Shown here piece after piece: positions 42,004-51,858 of a stretch of DNA of 64,000 nucleotides (positions within the stretch are counted from its first letter, which is position 1; every line of letters begins with the position of its first letter). The translations under genes and the position numbers were made by a program. The stretch comes from UBA10347 sp905182135. GTDB lineage: Bacteria; Actinomycetota; Acidimicrobiia; Acidimicrobiales; UBA10347. The DNA is taken from NCBI GenBank assembly GCA_963925805.1, contig CAWUSE010000023.1:124001-188000 (forward strand), written 5' to 3'. The notes beneath the pieces are model-generated. The model had not been told where the DNA came from, made no database searches, and saw only the letters and a program-made list of their open reading frames with translations.

Positions 42004-42444
42004 GTGATACTGCCGAAGGAGAGAGATGCACGACGTGCACGAGCCGAACTGAACGCGGCTGAGCGGACGCAGCTTGGGCCGATGGAGTCGACCGGCGATC
42101 TCGTGGTAGCGGTGAGTGTGCTGGTTGTGCTGTGGGACGACGTCGCCCGCGGACCCTTGCTGTTGTGGGGGCTGCTTGTTGCTATCACCGTATTCGGCTG
42201 GGATACGTTCGGGCGAACGCGACCCCTGGTCGTGGCCAGTACCACCGCACTTTTCACCTGGTTCGGCTGGGGGTCAGGCATGGGCCTCCGGGAACCAGCA
42301 GCCGGATCGGTAGCTGCTCCGATTCGGCGCGGCGAGTTGTTCGCGTTCACGGTCTTCGGTCCAGAGCCCCGGTTGCAGGACGCCGACAGAGACAAGCTTG
42401 CTCGTCTGCTCTTGGGACAAGCCCAAGATTTGAAGGTGTCGTGA
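42004..42444 (+). CDS. Hypothetical small membrane protein
   Basis: 146 residues, not recognised. A charged N-terminal helix (RDARRARAELNAAERTQLG) leads to two or three membrane segments (about 32-45, 49-64 and 74-90), with a polar C-terminal tail. GTG 42004 is used because TACAAA (41993-41998) lies 5 bases ahead, near the spacing seen elsewhere in the window. AAGGAG at 42016-42021 precedes an ATG at 42026, but that frame closes after 8 codons. Stands alone; no functional hint. Confidence 0.5.
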   Translation: MILPKERDARRARAELNAAERTQLGPMESTGDLVVAVSVLVVLWDDVARGPLLLWGLLVAITVFGWDTFGRTRPLVVASTTALFTWFGWGSGMGLREPAAGSVAAPIRRGELFAFTVFGPEPRLQDADRDKLARLLLGQAQDLKVS

Positions 42445-43172
42445 TCGCTAGCCGATGACCGGTCGAGGTGTCAGAGTTGCTTGACTCCAGCACCCAGCAC
42501 GCGGTGGTTGACGTCCGATATGTCGGTACTAGCGACAGTGCCGCTTCCAGCGTTCAGCAACCCTCCCACTTGGGCTGCTTGACATGGGAAGTTACGCAGC
42601 GTGGCGAATAGATCGGCAGAACGGATGCTGGTGAGCAACTCAGGGACACGCGCCACGATTGGGCATCGCAGCTGGGGTGCGATGGTTGGCGCAATGTGAC
42701 GGGGCTAAAAGGATGGTTGGCTTCTTGAATCGCAGACAGCCGTGCATCTAGGGGGCCTGGCTTTAGATGGTCCATTTGCCAGCTAGACGCCTACCGCTTG
42801 TTGGGGCATCGGCTCGGAACGCTCATCATCTTTTGAACATTGAAATAAAGAGTATCGGCGGGGTTGGACGGGTTTCTTGGGAGGGGTCTTGGCCATTGAA
42901 TTGGTCGTAGGCGACAACTATCGGATACTGTCTCATCACATAGGGCGGTGGATCGAAGTTGTGGCCGTCCTTTGTGGTAACCACAGTTCGATGGTCCCTC
43001 CTGCGGACTTGGTTACTCGATGAGCACTGGGGTTCTTGGAGCGCAAAATGGCAATCAGGCTCCAAGAGTCCTGGGCGATCGACCGTCATGCCCCGTTGCT
43101 GAAGTCCACCGATAGGTGCCGGTTTAGGAAAGTCCGGGTTGCTGGGTGCATTGACTGTCTTGGACTGTCTGT
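42445..43172. other. 728-base region without a convincing gene
   Basis: A minus-strand frame of 126 residues (42826-43206) is open but has no start signal, overlaps the regulator start and shows no known domain. Nothing else is seen. Confidence 0.45.
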
Positions 43173-43814
43173 GTGGGCCATACTTCATCGGTGACGTCTT
43201 CTGCATCGCTGCGATGGGGCGCCCAGTCGCCGGACGGGGTGCGAGAGGCTCGGGAACGAATTTTGGACGGGGCCGAGGCTTGTATTGCTCGCGAAGGCTA
43301 TTCGAGGGTGACGATGGAGGCAGTGGCTGCCGAGGCGAAGATCTCGCGGGCCACGTTGTATCGCTACTTCTCGAATCGTGACGAGGTGTTCTCCGGTGTC
43401 GTCATTCGTTCGACCGCTCGGTATCTGGACCGGGTCCGATTCCGAGTCGAATCTCAGCCCGACCTGGGGTCAGCGATTGTTGAATACGTCCGCTTGAGCT
43501 TGGGCGCAGCGGAGCGTGACCCGATGATCGCCGCCTTGTTCACTGGCGGTGAGAGCCAAGGGGCAGGCGGGGTGATTGCGGAGTCATCGATCGCGGTGTT
43601 TGAGATGGCCACGGAGTTCTTTCGTCCGCTGTTCACCATGCACGCTGCACAGGTAAGGCCTGAGACGAGGGTCGAGGACGCTGGCGAGTGGATCACGCGT
43701 GTTGTGTTGAGCTTGGTAAGCGTTGCCGGGCCTAAGCGGCGGAGCGGCTTGGCTCTCGCTAAGTATCTGAACTGCTATCTGGTACCGGCGATCGTGGTAG
43801 CGCCTCCCGGCTAG
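43173..43814 (+). CDS. TetR-family transcriptional regulator
   Basis: 213 residues from GTG 43173; GTG 43191 is an equally possible start, since the first 20 residues are not conserved. The helix-turn-helix is at about 25-70: RERILDGAEACIAREGYSRV, then VAAEAKISRATLYRYFSNRD. The rest is a helical ligand-binding and dimer domain. The MFS exporter gene follows 272 bases on in the same direction, a frequent pairing in which the regulator represses the pump until a toxic compound binds. Confidence 0.92.
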   Translation: MGHTSSVTSSASLRWGAQSPDGVREARERILDGAEACIAREGYSRVTMEAVAAEAKISRATLYRYFSNRDEVFSGVVIRSTARYLDRVRFRVESQPDLGSAIVEYVRLSLGAAERDPMIAALFTGGESQGAGGVIAESSIAVFEMATEFFRPLFTMHAAQVRPETRVEDAGEWITRVVLSLVSVAGPKRRSGLALAKYLNCYLVPAIVVAPPG

Positions 43815-43939
43815 ATAGCTGGTTCGGTGGCGGCTGTGGTGGCGAAGGGTGCCGCTTGTTCGTTCGGTCTTGTCGATGATCCTCGTGAGAAATTCGATCG
43901 CCATCGGCCGTCTAGGTAGGGGCGGGCCCTGCGCAGGAT

Positions 43940-43967
43940 TTGACGTGCCGGGTTCGCATAATACAAT
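43940..43967 (+). promoter_or_regulatory. Putative promoter of the MFS transporter gene
   Basis: TTGACG (43940-43945), a 16-base spacer and TACAAT (43962-43967) form the best -35/-10 pair in the window. The start codon is 119 bases further, so this transcript would have a long leader. Confidence 0.65.
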
Positions 43968-44086
43968 GTAACTATGATGTCTCAATGTGGCCGAGTGCGC
44001 AGAGATGTTGCGTTTACTCTCAAGGAGTCCACTCAGAGTCGCGAGGTTCCCTTCGGGTGCCGGCTTTCAACTGCCGAGGTGTTGTG

Positions 44087-45346
44087 ATGGCATCGTTCTC
44101 GTTGAGCGGAGCCTTTGCCTCGCTTCAGTACCGTGACTATCGGATGCTGTGGTCAGGGTCGTTGCTGGCCACTACAGCGTTCATGATGGCGTTCATGCTC
44201 GTGCCGAGCGTCGCGTTCGAGATTTCTGGCAGTAACACGGCCGCTGGTCTGGCCCAGATGGGGTCAGGGGTGGGCATGTTTTTCGTGTCACCGATCGGCG
44301 GCGTAATTGCCGACCGGTTACGTAAGAAGCCGCTCGTTTTCGTCGGCCAGGCGGTACCGGGTATCGTGATTCTTGCCACCGGCCTGTTGATCGTAAGTGA
44401 CATGATAACGATTGCCCTGCTGACTATCGGCACCCTCATCATGGGCCTGGGGTTCGCCTTTATGTCTCCAGCCCGCCAAGCTTGGGTTGGGGATCTGGTC
44501 CCGAAAGAATCACTACCCAACGCCGTCGCTCTCCAGCAGATCGCGTTGAATATTGCGCAGGTAGCGGCGCCGCTGTGCATCGCAATCCTGGTCGGGACCT
44601 GGGTCGGAATCGGTGGAACATACCTCTTCATGGCATCGCTGTTTGTCATCGTCTTGCCACTGACGGCACGGCTGCCGAACACGCCGCCAGCAGCAAAAGA
44701 TATCCGTTCGATCCGAGCCGAGCTGGTGGCCGGCGTTGGCTACGTCTGGGGTCAGCCGTCGCTGCGAACACTATGGCTGGGCTTCGTCGGATTGGTGATC
44801 TGCGGCTTCGCCTTCCAGACCCTGCTACCCGGTTTGTTGAACGAACTGGGCCGACCGACCACCGACATCGGAGTGATCTTTCTAACCCTCGCTGTTGCGG
44901 GCCTGGTCGTCAACCTTCCGCTTGCCGCCATGATCGGCACCCGATGGGCATGGCCCGCACTCATTGGCATGGGATTTACGATGGCCCTCGGCTTGGTCTT
45001 GTTCTCTATCGCTCCTACCTACGGACTTCTCCTCGCCGCAGGAATCCCCTTTGGTATAGGCCGCTCAGGATTCATGTTGGTGGACAACGCATTACTGATG
45101 TCGAACACCAACCCCGCCTACTACGGCCGAGTCATGTCGCTGACAATGATGGGCTTCGGCTCGCAAGCACTACTTGCACCCATCTGGGGGATTCTGGCCG
45201 ACACCATCGGCGTTCGGGTGACTCTCGCCATCGTCGGTATCGCAACGGCAGCCATCACGACACTCATCGGTCTGAGCTGGCAACGCAACCGACCCGCTAT
45301 GCAGGCCCCAACGAGCACCGATGACCTCGACCGCGAAAACTGCTGA
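44087..45346 (+). CDS. MFS transporter, EntS/MFS_3-like
   Basis: 419 residues from ATG 44087 with GAGGT ahead. Twelve membrane helices are expected. FFVSPIGGVIADRLRKKPLV is the loop 2-3 motif of the MFS (DRxxR/K), and SPARQAWVGDLVPKESLPNA is characteristic of the EntS-like exporters. The likely function is efflux of a small molecule, regulated by the TetR protein upstream. The leader of about 115 bases between promoter and start may hold the operator. Confidence 0.9.
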   Translation: MASFSLSGAFASLQYRDYRMLWSGSLLATTAFMMAFMLVPSVAFEISGSNTAAGLAQMGSGVGMFFVSPIGGVIADRLRKKPLVFVGQAVPGIVILATGLLIVSDMITIALLTIGTLIMGLGFAFMSPARQAWVGDLVPKESLPNAVALQQIALNIAQVAAPLCIAILVGTWVGIGGTYLFMASLFVIVLPLTARLPNTPPAAKDIRSIRAELVAGVGYVWGQPSLRTLWLGFVGLVICGFAFQTLLPGLLNELGRPTTDIGVIFLTLAVAGLVVNLPLAAMIGTRWAWPALIGMGFTMALGLVLFSIAPTYGLLLAAGIPFGIGRSGFMLVDNALLMSNTNPAYYGRVMSLTMMGFGSQALLAPIWGILADTIGVRVTLAIVGIATAAITTLIGLSWQRNRPAMQAPTSTDDLDRENC

Positions 45347-46036
45347 CGAGGCATCGACCGAAACACGTGCTGGCGCCACCTGCTCACACGCCCCCACGAG
45401 AACCATCAACTGACACCCAACACAGACCCGACTCGCCATCGAAGACGCTTTAGTAGCGGGCCTCAACGGCAGGATCCGGCCTTTCGACGTGCGCTCGGAC
45501 TTCTGTCCCGCCTAGGGACCTGGGTAGAACCCACAGCCGCAATTTAGCCGCCCTTTCCTCGACCGACCTAAGGGTGGCGTGACAAAGTCATCGAGCGATC
45601 CCATTGGTCATGGCAGTCGTCCCAAACATGGAACATCGGGCGGCGCAGGCATTGGCCTCTCGGATGCCCTGGAGTGGGTCGCATGTCTGGCGTGTCGGGT
45701 CCCGGCTCTAGCGGTGAGGAGGCAGTGGTCGGCGGTGGAGCCGATGTGCAGACCGTCGACGTTGCGCCCTCGCCGCTCATGAGTCGGGCGCTGCCGATGA
45801 TTTTGGCACCGTGCCGCAGGATCTTGTTGGGGTCACCTTCTCGCAACGCGCACGTGCCGCTGTAAGACAGACCGTCGACAACTGCAATATGTCTGCCTGA
45901 CTGGGCGCATTTGTTTGCTGCGGTGGTGCCAACTCGTTAGACGCCGATCATGATCAGGTCGTCGTCGGCGCTGATCGAGGAGTGCTTCTGAAGTACTTCG
46001 GGTCAGAATTGTGTTGTTCCCATTGCATGTTATTGG
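45347..46036. other. 690-base region without a recognisable gene
   Basis: Open frames on both strands (for example the minus frame 45568-45846) have no start signal or domain I recognise. It may contain decayed sequence. Confidence 0.45.
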
Positions 46037-46480
46037 TCAAGCTGAGGCTCGTTGGGCGCTGCTATTGAGGGTTCTATGAACCTCGGCGAGACAGCACCTA
46101 CCGCTCGGGTTTAGGTGCTCACATGCACACAGGTTGTGGGCAACGGCAGCCTTGATGTCGGCTTGGATCTGGCTGACACCATTGTTCGCAGCGAGGTCCT
46201 CGCCGAGTGCGTCTGCAGTGTGGGTGAAACAGAAGCACACTGGGGTCGCCTTGTCTGCGGCCTTCAGGCCCACTTGGGTGATCACCGAGTCGGTATGGAC
46301 CGTGTCTTGGTCGAGGTGGTAGACGACATCGCAGTCTTCGTTGGCGCAGTACTGCCATTCACCATCGACTGCGTCGGCCACGTGAGGGCGCACCGGTGCG
46401 ATGCCGACGATCGGGCCGACGTGGGCGCACCCTGGGCACGGTTGGGCATCGGCATCGTTCGTGCTGCAACAGCTGCTCAT
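46037..46480 (-). CDS. CopZ-like iron-sulfur/zinc-binding metallochaperone
   Basis: 147 residues with 12 cysteines. The N-terminus MSSCCSTNDADAQPCPGC, WQYCANEDCDVVYH in the middle, VCFCFTHT and the end CACEHLNPSGRCCLAEV match the N-terminal domain of Archaeoglobus CopZ and related 'putative iron-sulfur cluster-binding metallochaperones', which hold a [2Fe-2S] cluster and Zn and often travel with heavy-metal resistance genes. The C-terminal HMA domain of true CopZ is absent, as in many stand-alone members. It is divergent from a MerR-type gene, 58 bases apart. The metal is unknown (Hg and Cu are the usual contexts). Confidence 0.78.
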   Translation of the reverse strand: MSSCCSTNDADAQPCPGCAHVGPIVGIAPVRPHVADAVDGEWQYCANEDCDVVYHLDQDTVHTDSVITQVGLKAADKATPVCFCFTHTADALGEDLAANNGVSQIQADIKAAVAHNLCACEHLNPSGRCCLAEVHRTLNSSAQRASA

Positions 46481-46498
46481 CAGAAATCATCTTCATCT

Positions 46499-46531
46499 CG
46501 GTACGCGCAGGTCGGAGACATGAGCGTACCG
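46499..46531. promoter_or_regulatory. Inverted repeat in the metallochaperone/MerR intergenic region
   Basis: CGGTACGC (46499-46506) and GCGTACCG (46524-46531) form a perfect 8-bp dyad with a 17-base centre between the divergent genes. It is a possible operator, though wider than the usual MerR-type dyad. Confidence 0.5.
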
Positions 46532-46538
46532 TGCGGGA

Positions 46539-46859
46539 GTGACAGCGGAGAACGGCTATCGCGTCTATGAAGACACCACCCTGGCCAGGCTCCGATTCAT
46601 TCGCTCCGCTCAAGCCGCCGGGCTCACCCTGGCAGAGATCGCTAGCATTATTCACGTCCGAGATGGCGGCAGCGCCCGATGCAGTCACGTCGATTCGGTC
46701 CTCGAAACCGAACTCGCTGAAGTCCGGAAACGGCGACAACAGCTGGGAGCGCTCGAAAGGGACCTATCAGAGCTGCTCGCTCGCAGCAGACTGCTCGACT
46801 CAGCCGACTGCACTACTGGCGAGATCTGCCACATCTTCTCGTCAAGCGGCCAAATCTGA
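46539..46859 (+). pseudogene. MerR-family regulator lacking its DNA-binding domain
   Basis: 106 residues. The frame starts in the second half of the MerR winged helix (ENGYRVYEDTTLARLRFIRS, LTLAEIASII) and continues with the long dimerisation helix (LETELAEVRKRRQQLGALER) and a metal-loop-like end (DSADCTTGEICHIF). The roughly 30 residues with the helix-turn-helix that should come first are missing: a TGA stop (46521-46523) is in frame just upstream, and the metallochaperone gene begins 58 bases away on the other strand. It is either a 5'-truncated gene or a natural DNA-binding-defective form. Cys pairs in the C-terminus could still bind metal. Confidence 0.75.
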
Positions 46860-47295
46860 GGCATCATCCATTCACCGTTGGTGAACCAGGCCCGGCACTG
46901 AGGTGCCGTTCAGAACAGGGTGTGCGGCTTCCGGCTGTCAAGCCCGATCCCCGCGTTTGATTGACGTGTCGCATCCTTGGCTCGCTCCACGGTGGCTTTC
47001 TGTTCGATCGAGACGCCGACGACAGCTCCGAGAATCAGTGTGACCAGGGTGCCAGCGGCTACAGGGCAACGGTCACCTGCACGGATGACCGAGAGCGCCG
47101 ACCTGGCACGACACTGAAGTCCTGTTGTTGGTGCAGGTAGACGGGACTTTGGTCGAGAACCCGTGTGGCTCATGAGCGGCACGGCGAGCTGGTGGCTCCC
47201 CAGTGGCGCCGCTGACGTATCATCGGTCTCCTTACGTTAGATCACCGGATGTGGGCCGCTGGCGCTCAAGACGGTCGAGCTGGTTAGGCGGATCT
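46860..47295. other. 436-base region without a convincing gene
   Basis: A minus-strand 90-residue frame (46910-47182) with one hydrophobic stretch is open, but shows no recognised domain or clear start signal. Confidence 0.4.
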
Positions 47296-50200
47296 GTGTC
47301 GCAGTGGCAAATCTGGATCGATCGTGGCGGCACGTTCACTGACCTCGTGGCGCGCCGTCCCGACGGTTCGCTCGTAACCCACAAACTCCTGTCGGAGAAC
47401 CCTGAGCGTTACTTCGACGCTGCGGTCCAAGGGATCCGAGACCTGTTGGGCTTGGATCCGGGCGCCCCGATCCCGTCAGGAACGGTCCACGATGTGAAGA
47501 TGGGCACGACGGTCGCGACCAATGCACTGCTCGAGCGAAAGGGCGATCGCACGCTGCTGGCCATCACCTCAGGCTTTGCCGACGCGCTGCGGATTGGTTA
47601 TCAGAACCGGCCGAAGCTCTTTGCCCTCGACATCCAGCTACCCGAGCTACTGCACGAGTCCGTGGCCGAGATCCCTGAACGCGTTGGCGCTCGGGGCGAG
47701 GTTGTGCGGCCTCTCGACGAAACTGTCACCCGCCAGCGCCTCACAGCGGCCTACAACACCGGCATCAGGTCGGTGGCCATCGTGCTCATGCACGGGTACC
47801 GGCATCATCAACACGAACTGCGGGTCGCAGACATTGCCCGCGACATCGGATTCCGTCAGATCTCTGTATCTCACAAAACCATCCCCCTCATGAAAATGAT
47901 CAGTCGGGGTGACACCACCGTCGTAGACGCCTACCTGTCTCCAATCCTGCGTCGCTACGTCGATCAAGTGGATGCCGAACTTACTCCTGAGGGACAGGGC
48001 AGCAGCGGGCAGGGCGGCCCCAAACTCATGTTCATGCAATCGAACGGTGGCTTGGTCGACGCTCACTTGTTCCAAGGCAAGGATGCAATTCTCTCTGGCC
48101 CTGCGGGTGGTGTGGTGGGTATGGCCCGAACCGCGACAGAAGCTGGTTTTGATCGAGTGATCGGATTCGACATGGGTGGCACGTCGACCGACGTGTCGCA
48201 CTACAACGGTGAATACGAAAGGAGTCAGGAGACGGTTGTCGCCGGGATCCGCCTCCGGGCACCGATGATGAATATCCACACAGTGGCGGCCGGTGGCGGA
48301 TCGGTTCTGCACTTTGATGGAACCCGATACAGGGTCGGGCCCGACAGTGCGGGCGCTAACCCGGGACCGGCGAGCTATGGGCGAGGAGGCCCGCTGACCG
48401 TCACCGATGCCAATGTCATGTTGGGCAAGCTGCAGCCCCACCACTTCCCGGCAGTCTTTGGGTCTGACGGGGTAACCCCGCTCGACGTTGATGTGGTGCG
48501 GCGGGGCTTCGGCGAGCTCGCCGTTGAGATCGGCGAAGCCACCGGCACTAGGGCTCCTGCCCCCGAGGAGGTCGCCGAAGGGTTCTTGCGGATCGCGGTC
48601 GAGAACATGGCGAACGCTATTAAGAAGATTTCGGTCGAACGGGGCTATGACGTCAGTGGCTACACCCTCAACACTTTCGGGGGCGCAGGAGGCCAACATG
48701 CTTGTCTGGTGGCTGACAGCCTAGGGATGAGCCGTGTCCTGCTCCATCCCTTTGCCGGAGTCTTGTCGGCGTACGGCATGGGTCTGGCCGAGATCAGATC
48801 AATCCGTGAACGACAGGTCGAACTCCCTCTTGACGACGCTGGCCGGGCTGCCTTTGAGTCAGCCCTCGTCGAACTCGCGGCCGTCGTCGGCGACGATCTC
48901 ATGGCTCAAGACGTGCCCGCAGAACGGATCAGCCTCATTCACCGGGTGCTCTTACGTTATGCGGGGAGCGACACGGCGTTGCCTATCGAGTCCGGTTCAG
49001 ATGTCTCGATCATGGTTGAGCGCTTTGAGCAAGTGCATCAGCAGCGTTTCGGCTACATCGCACCAGGCCGAGATTTGGTGATCGAGGGTGTTTCGGTCGA
49101 AGGCGTCGGGGGCGGCGAGGAACAGGTTGAGGGCAGTGCGTGGTCGGCCCCCACAACAGGAACGGCTCCGGCTCCTGTTGATGCGATCAGCATCTATACC
49201 GGTGGCAAGATGCAGCATGCGGCGGTGTTCCGGCGCGATGAGTTGGGCTGCGGACAGCCGATCCCCGGCCCTGCGATCATCACCGAGCAGATCGGTACGA
49301 TCGTCGTCGAGCCGGGATGGCAGGCCGAGGTCAGTGACCGGGGCGATTGCATCCTGAGCCGGATTGTCGTCCGTCCGCCCCGAGAAGCGTTGGGCACCGA
49401 TGCCGACCCGGTGATGCTCGAGGTGTTCAACAACCTGTTCATGAGCATCGCCGAGCAGATGGGAGCGACGCTGGCTAACACCGCGTACTCGGTGAACATC
49501 AAGGAGCGGTACGATTTTTCATGCGCGATTTTTGGCCCGGACGGCAGCCTGGTGGCCAACGCTCCCCATGTACCGGTGCACTTGGGGTCGATGGGCGCTT
49601 CGATCAAGACGATCATGCGTGAAAATCACGGGATGATGAAGCCGGGAGACTCCTTCGCCATCAATGCGCCGTACAACGGCGGCACCCACCTGCCCGACGT
49701 CACGGTGATCGACCCCGTGTTCGACCAAGCGGGGAACCAGATTCTGTTCTATGTCGCCTCGCGTGGCCACCATGCCGACATCGGAGGTCGCACCCCAGGG
49801 TCGTCGCCGCCTGACAGCACCTCGATCCACGAGGAAGGGGTGTTGATCGATAATTTCCTCATGGTTGAACACGGTGTGCTGCGAGAAGAGGCCACCAGGG
49901 AGCTGCTGCTCTCCGGGCAGTATCCGTGTCGAAACGTCGATCAGAACCTGGCCGACCTCGAGGCCCAGATTGCAGCGAACAATGTCGGCGTCGCCGAGGT
50001 GCTCGCCATGGTTGACAAGTTCGGGCTCGACGTCGTACACGCCTACATGCAGCACGTGCAAGACAACGCTGCCGAGTCGGTGAGACAGGTGCTGGCCACC
50101 ACCACCGGAGGTCATTTCGTCTATCCGATGGACAACAGCTGCCAAGTTGAGGTTGACATCAAGATCGACCAGGAGAAACGTGAGGCCGTCATCGACTTCA

Positions 50201-50925
50201 CGGGAACCTCGCCCCAGTTCCATGGCAACTACAACGCCCCCACAGCGGTGTGCTTGGCAGCGGTGCTGTACGTGTTCCGTTGCCTCGTCGATGACGACAT
50301 ACCGCTGAACGAGGGTTGCCTTGAACCGCTGCGGGTGATCGTGCCGCCGCGCTCGATCCTCTCGCCCGAATATCCAGCTGCTGTCATTGCCGGCAACACC
50401 GAGGTGAGCCAGTGCGTGACCGATGCTCTGTTCGGCGCCCTTGGCGTTTTGGCCTCTTCACAGGGCACGGTCAACAACACTGTCTACGGCAACGACAAAT
50501 ACCAGAACTACGAGACCATTTGCGGTGGTACGGGTGCGGGACCTGGTCACGCCGGCACAAGCGCTGTCCATAGCCACATGACCAATACCCGGCTCACCGA
50601 CCCGGAGATACTCGAGTGGCGGTTTCCCCTGCGGGTAGAGAGCTTCTCGATCAGGCCCAATTCCGGTGGACAAGGCGCCTACCCCGGCGGAGACGGCATC
50701 GTTCGTGAGTTGACATTCCTCGAGCCGATGACGCTGACCCTGCTTGGAAGCCATCGACTCACGGACCCGTATGGTCTGGCCGGTGGCGGGAGCGGTGCTC
50801 GAGGGCACGATTTCATCCGCAGGGCAAGTGGCCGAGTCGATGAGCTTGGAGGCACTGATGAGGCCGAGCTCGGTGTGGGTGACACATTTGTGCAGGAGAC
50901 TCCAGGCGGAGGGGCCTATGGATGA
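47296..50925 (+). CDS. Fused hydantoinase A/B, 5-oxoprolinase (ATP-hydrolysing) type
   Basis: 1209 residues from GTG 47296; the open frame before it is not family-like. The N-terminal HyuA half (about 1-680) has the actin-like nucleotide fold with WIDRGGTFTDLVARRPDG, GTTVATNALLERKG, GFDMGGTSTDVSHY and NTFGGAGGQHACLVAD. The C-terminal HyuB half (about 690-1209) has ITEQIGTIVVEPGW before it, ANTAYSVNIKERYDFSCAIF, NAPYNGGTHLPD and ASRGHHADIGG. The one-chain architecture is that of eukaryotic-type 5-oxoprolinase, which opens 5-oxoproline to glutamate with ATP; bacterial fused members may also act on hydantoins. It stands alone on the plus strand, convergent with the MaoC-like gene. Confidence 0.93.
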   Translation: MSQWQIWIDRGGTFTDLVARRPDGSLVTHKLLSENPERYFDAAVQGIRDLLGLDPGAPIPSGTVHDVKMGTTVATNALLERKGDRTLLAITSGFADALRIGYQNRPKLFALDIQLPELLHESVAEIPERVGARGEVVRPLDETVTRQRLTAAYNTGIRSVAIVLMHGYRHHQHELRVADIARDIGFRQISVSHKTIPLMKMISRGDTTVVDAYLSPILRRYVDQVDAELTPEGQGSSGQGGPKLMFMQSNGGLVDAHLFQGKDAILSGPAGGVVGMARTATEAGFDRVIGFDMGGTSTDVSHYNGEYERSQETVVAGIRLRAPMMNIHTVAAGGGSVLHFDGTRYRVGPDSAGANPGPASYGRGGPLTVTDANVMLGKLQPHHFPAVFGSDGVTPLDVDVVRRGFGELAVEIGEATGTRAPAPEEVAEGFLRIAVENMANAIKKISVERGYDVSGYTLNTFGGAGGQHACLVADSLGMSRVLLHPFAGVLSAYGMGLAEIRSIRERQVELPLDDAGRAAFESALVELAAVVGDDLMAQDVPAERISLIHRVLLRYAGSDTALPIESGSDVSIMVERFEQVHQQRFGYIAPGRDLVIEGVSVEGVGGGEEQVEGSAWSAPTTGTAPAPVDAISIYTGGKMQHAAVFRRDELGCGQPIPGPAIITEQIGTIVVEPGWQAEVSDRGDCILSRIVVRPPREALGTDADPVMLEVFNNLFMSIAEQMGATLANTAYSVNIKERYDFSCAIFGPDGSLVANAPHVPVHLGSMGASIKTIMRENHGMMKPGDSFAINAPYNGGTHLPDVTVIDPVFDQAGNQILFYVASRGHHADIGGRTPGSSPPDSTSIHEEGVLIDNFLMVEHGVLREEATRELLLSGQYPCRNVDQNLADLEAQIAANNVGVAEVLAMVDKFGLDVVHAYMQHVQDNAAESVRQVLATTTGGHFVYPMDNSCQVEVDIKIDQEKREAVIDFTGTSPQFHGNYNAPTAVCLAAVLYVFRCLVDDDIPLNEGCLEPLRVIVPPRSILSPEYPAAVIAGNTEVSQCVTDALFGALGVLASSQGTVNNTVYGNDKYQNYETICGGTGAGPGHAGTSAVHSHMTNTRLTDPEILEWRFPLRVESFSIRPNSGGQGAYPGGDGIVRELTFLEPMTLTLLGSHRLTDPYGLAGGGSGARGHDFIRRASGRVDELGGTDEAELGVGDTFVQETPGGGAYG

Positions 50926-50948
50926 CGCTCGCGTCAGTTCGAAGTCGC

Positions 50949-51428
50949 TTAGAAGACCAGGCGGCCGAGGCTTTCGGCGACCACTGCTGGCTTTTCTTGC
51001 CCTTCGACCTCGACCCTGACCTCGTTCATGATTTCGATCATGCCGCCCTTGATCTCTGCCCGCTTGAGTGTGCTTACGCTGCGGATCCTTACGCCAACAG
51101 GCACCGGTGAAGGGAATCGGACCTTGTCGAAGCCGTAGTTGATCCCAAGCTTCTGTCCTTCGAGCGCTGGACCGGGGACTGCCTCGGTGCGGGGCAGGTG
51201 TCCCATGATCGACAACGTCAGGTGACCATGCGCGATGGGGGCGCCAAATGGGCCTGCGGTCGCTCGATCCACATCGATATGGATCCATTGCTGGTCCAGG
51301 GTGACATCGGCGAAGGCCTGGATCCGGTCTTGGGTTATCTCGAGCCAATCCGTCGGGGGAGTGGACTCACCAATTCGACCCTGAAGAGTCTCGAGCGCGG
51401 CGTTCATGTTCTGTTCGGATGTAGTCAC
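50949..51428 (-). CDS. MaoC-like (R)-specific enoyl-CoA hydratase
   Basis: 159 residues from GTG 51428, with AGGAGG 7 bases ahead (a good ribosome-binding site). The hot-dog fold signature is visible as FADVTLDQQWIHIDVDRA, where the Asp and His line the active site, followed by GPFGAPIAHGHLTLSIMGHL. Members hydrate (R)-enoyl-CoA or related thioesters in fatty-acid breakdown. It is 23 bases from the end of the convergent oxoprolinase gene. Neighbouring lipid-related genes lie beyond the LRR insertion. Confidence 0.92.
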   Translation of the reverse strand: MTTSEQNMNAALETLQGRIGESTPPTDWLEITQDRIQAFADVTLDQQWIHIDVDRATAGPFGAPIAHGHLTLSIMGHLPRTEAVPGPALEGQKLGINYGFDKVRFPSPVPVGVRIRSVSTLKRAEIKGGMIEIMNEVRVEVEGQEKPAVVAESLGRLVF

Positions 51429-51595
51429 TTGATGCCTCCTGGCGGAATCTCTCACCTTACGACCCGGACTCGATCACTCGCTACATGCCTATGAGGGAAG
51501 CGCAACACCTAGAAGTTCCGGTAAGTGTGTGCCTCGGTTGAAGAACATCGCGTGTGTGCCACGACCAACACTTCAGAGATCCCGAAGGCGCAACT

Positions 51596-51736
51596 ATGGC
51601 CGGAAACGTCGATCAAGTCATTGCCGATCTAGAAGGGATCGTCGCGGATTGCCTAGTTCGCTCGGATCGCGCTGGCTACTTCGCTGGAATATGTCTGGCT
51701 GTCACCAGGGATGACTGGGTAGGTTCTGACCGGATT
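51596..51736 (+). pseudogene. N-terminal fragment of a DUF5995-like protein
   Basis: From ATG 51596 the chain reads VDQVIADLEGIVADCLVRSD then RAGYFAGICLAVTRDD, like the start of DUF5995 proteins (VDEVIARLxxI...SRLGYFAALYRRVT). After about residue 46 similarity stops and the frame runs into unrelated sequence. The continuing part of the family appears about 2.2 kb further right. Function of the family is unknown to me. Confidence 0.55.
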
Positions 51737-51858
51737 TTCGATAATTTCAAAAGTTTGAACAACCCTGAAGATGATCTACGCCGGACCCGTGGACATCCCG
51801 GCAGATCCCTGTCCTCCCGGACCACTGGCTTGAGTAGCTTGACGAAGGCGTCATAACC

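Noticed and set aside
42026..42052. 8-codon frame with a good AAGGAG ahead, possible leader peptide
   Set aside because: It lies inside the frame of the small membrane protein, encodes no run of a single amino acid, and no attenuator hairpin follows; most likely coincidence.
42826..43206. 126-residue minus-strand frame before the TetR gene
   Set aside because: No start signal, overlaps the regulator start, no recognised domain; composition is mixed enough that a decayed gene cannot be excluded, but there is no positive support.
45568..45846. 92-residue minus-strand frame in the 45.3-46.0 kb gap
   Set aside because: Pro/Thr-rich second half and no recognisable domain; the plus strand is open over the same stretch, as expected for GC-rich non-coding DNA.
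46910..47182. 90-residue minus-strand frame with one hydrophobic stretch
   Set aside because: Cys/Arg-rich ends, no ribosome-binding site or -10 hexamer at the start, and no family similarity that I can see.
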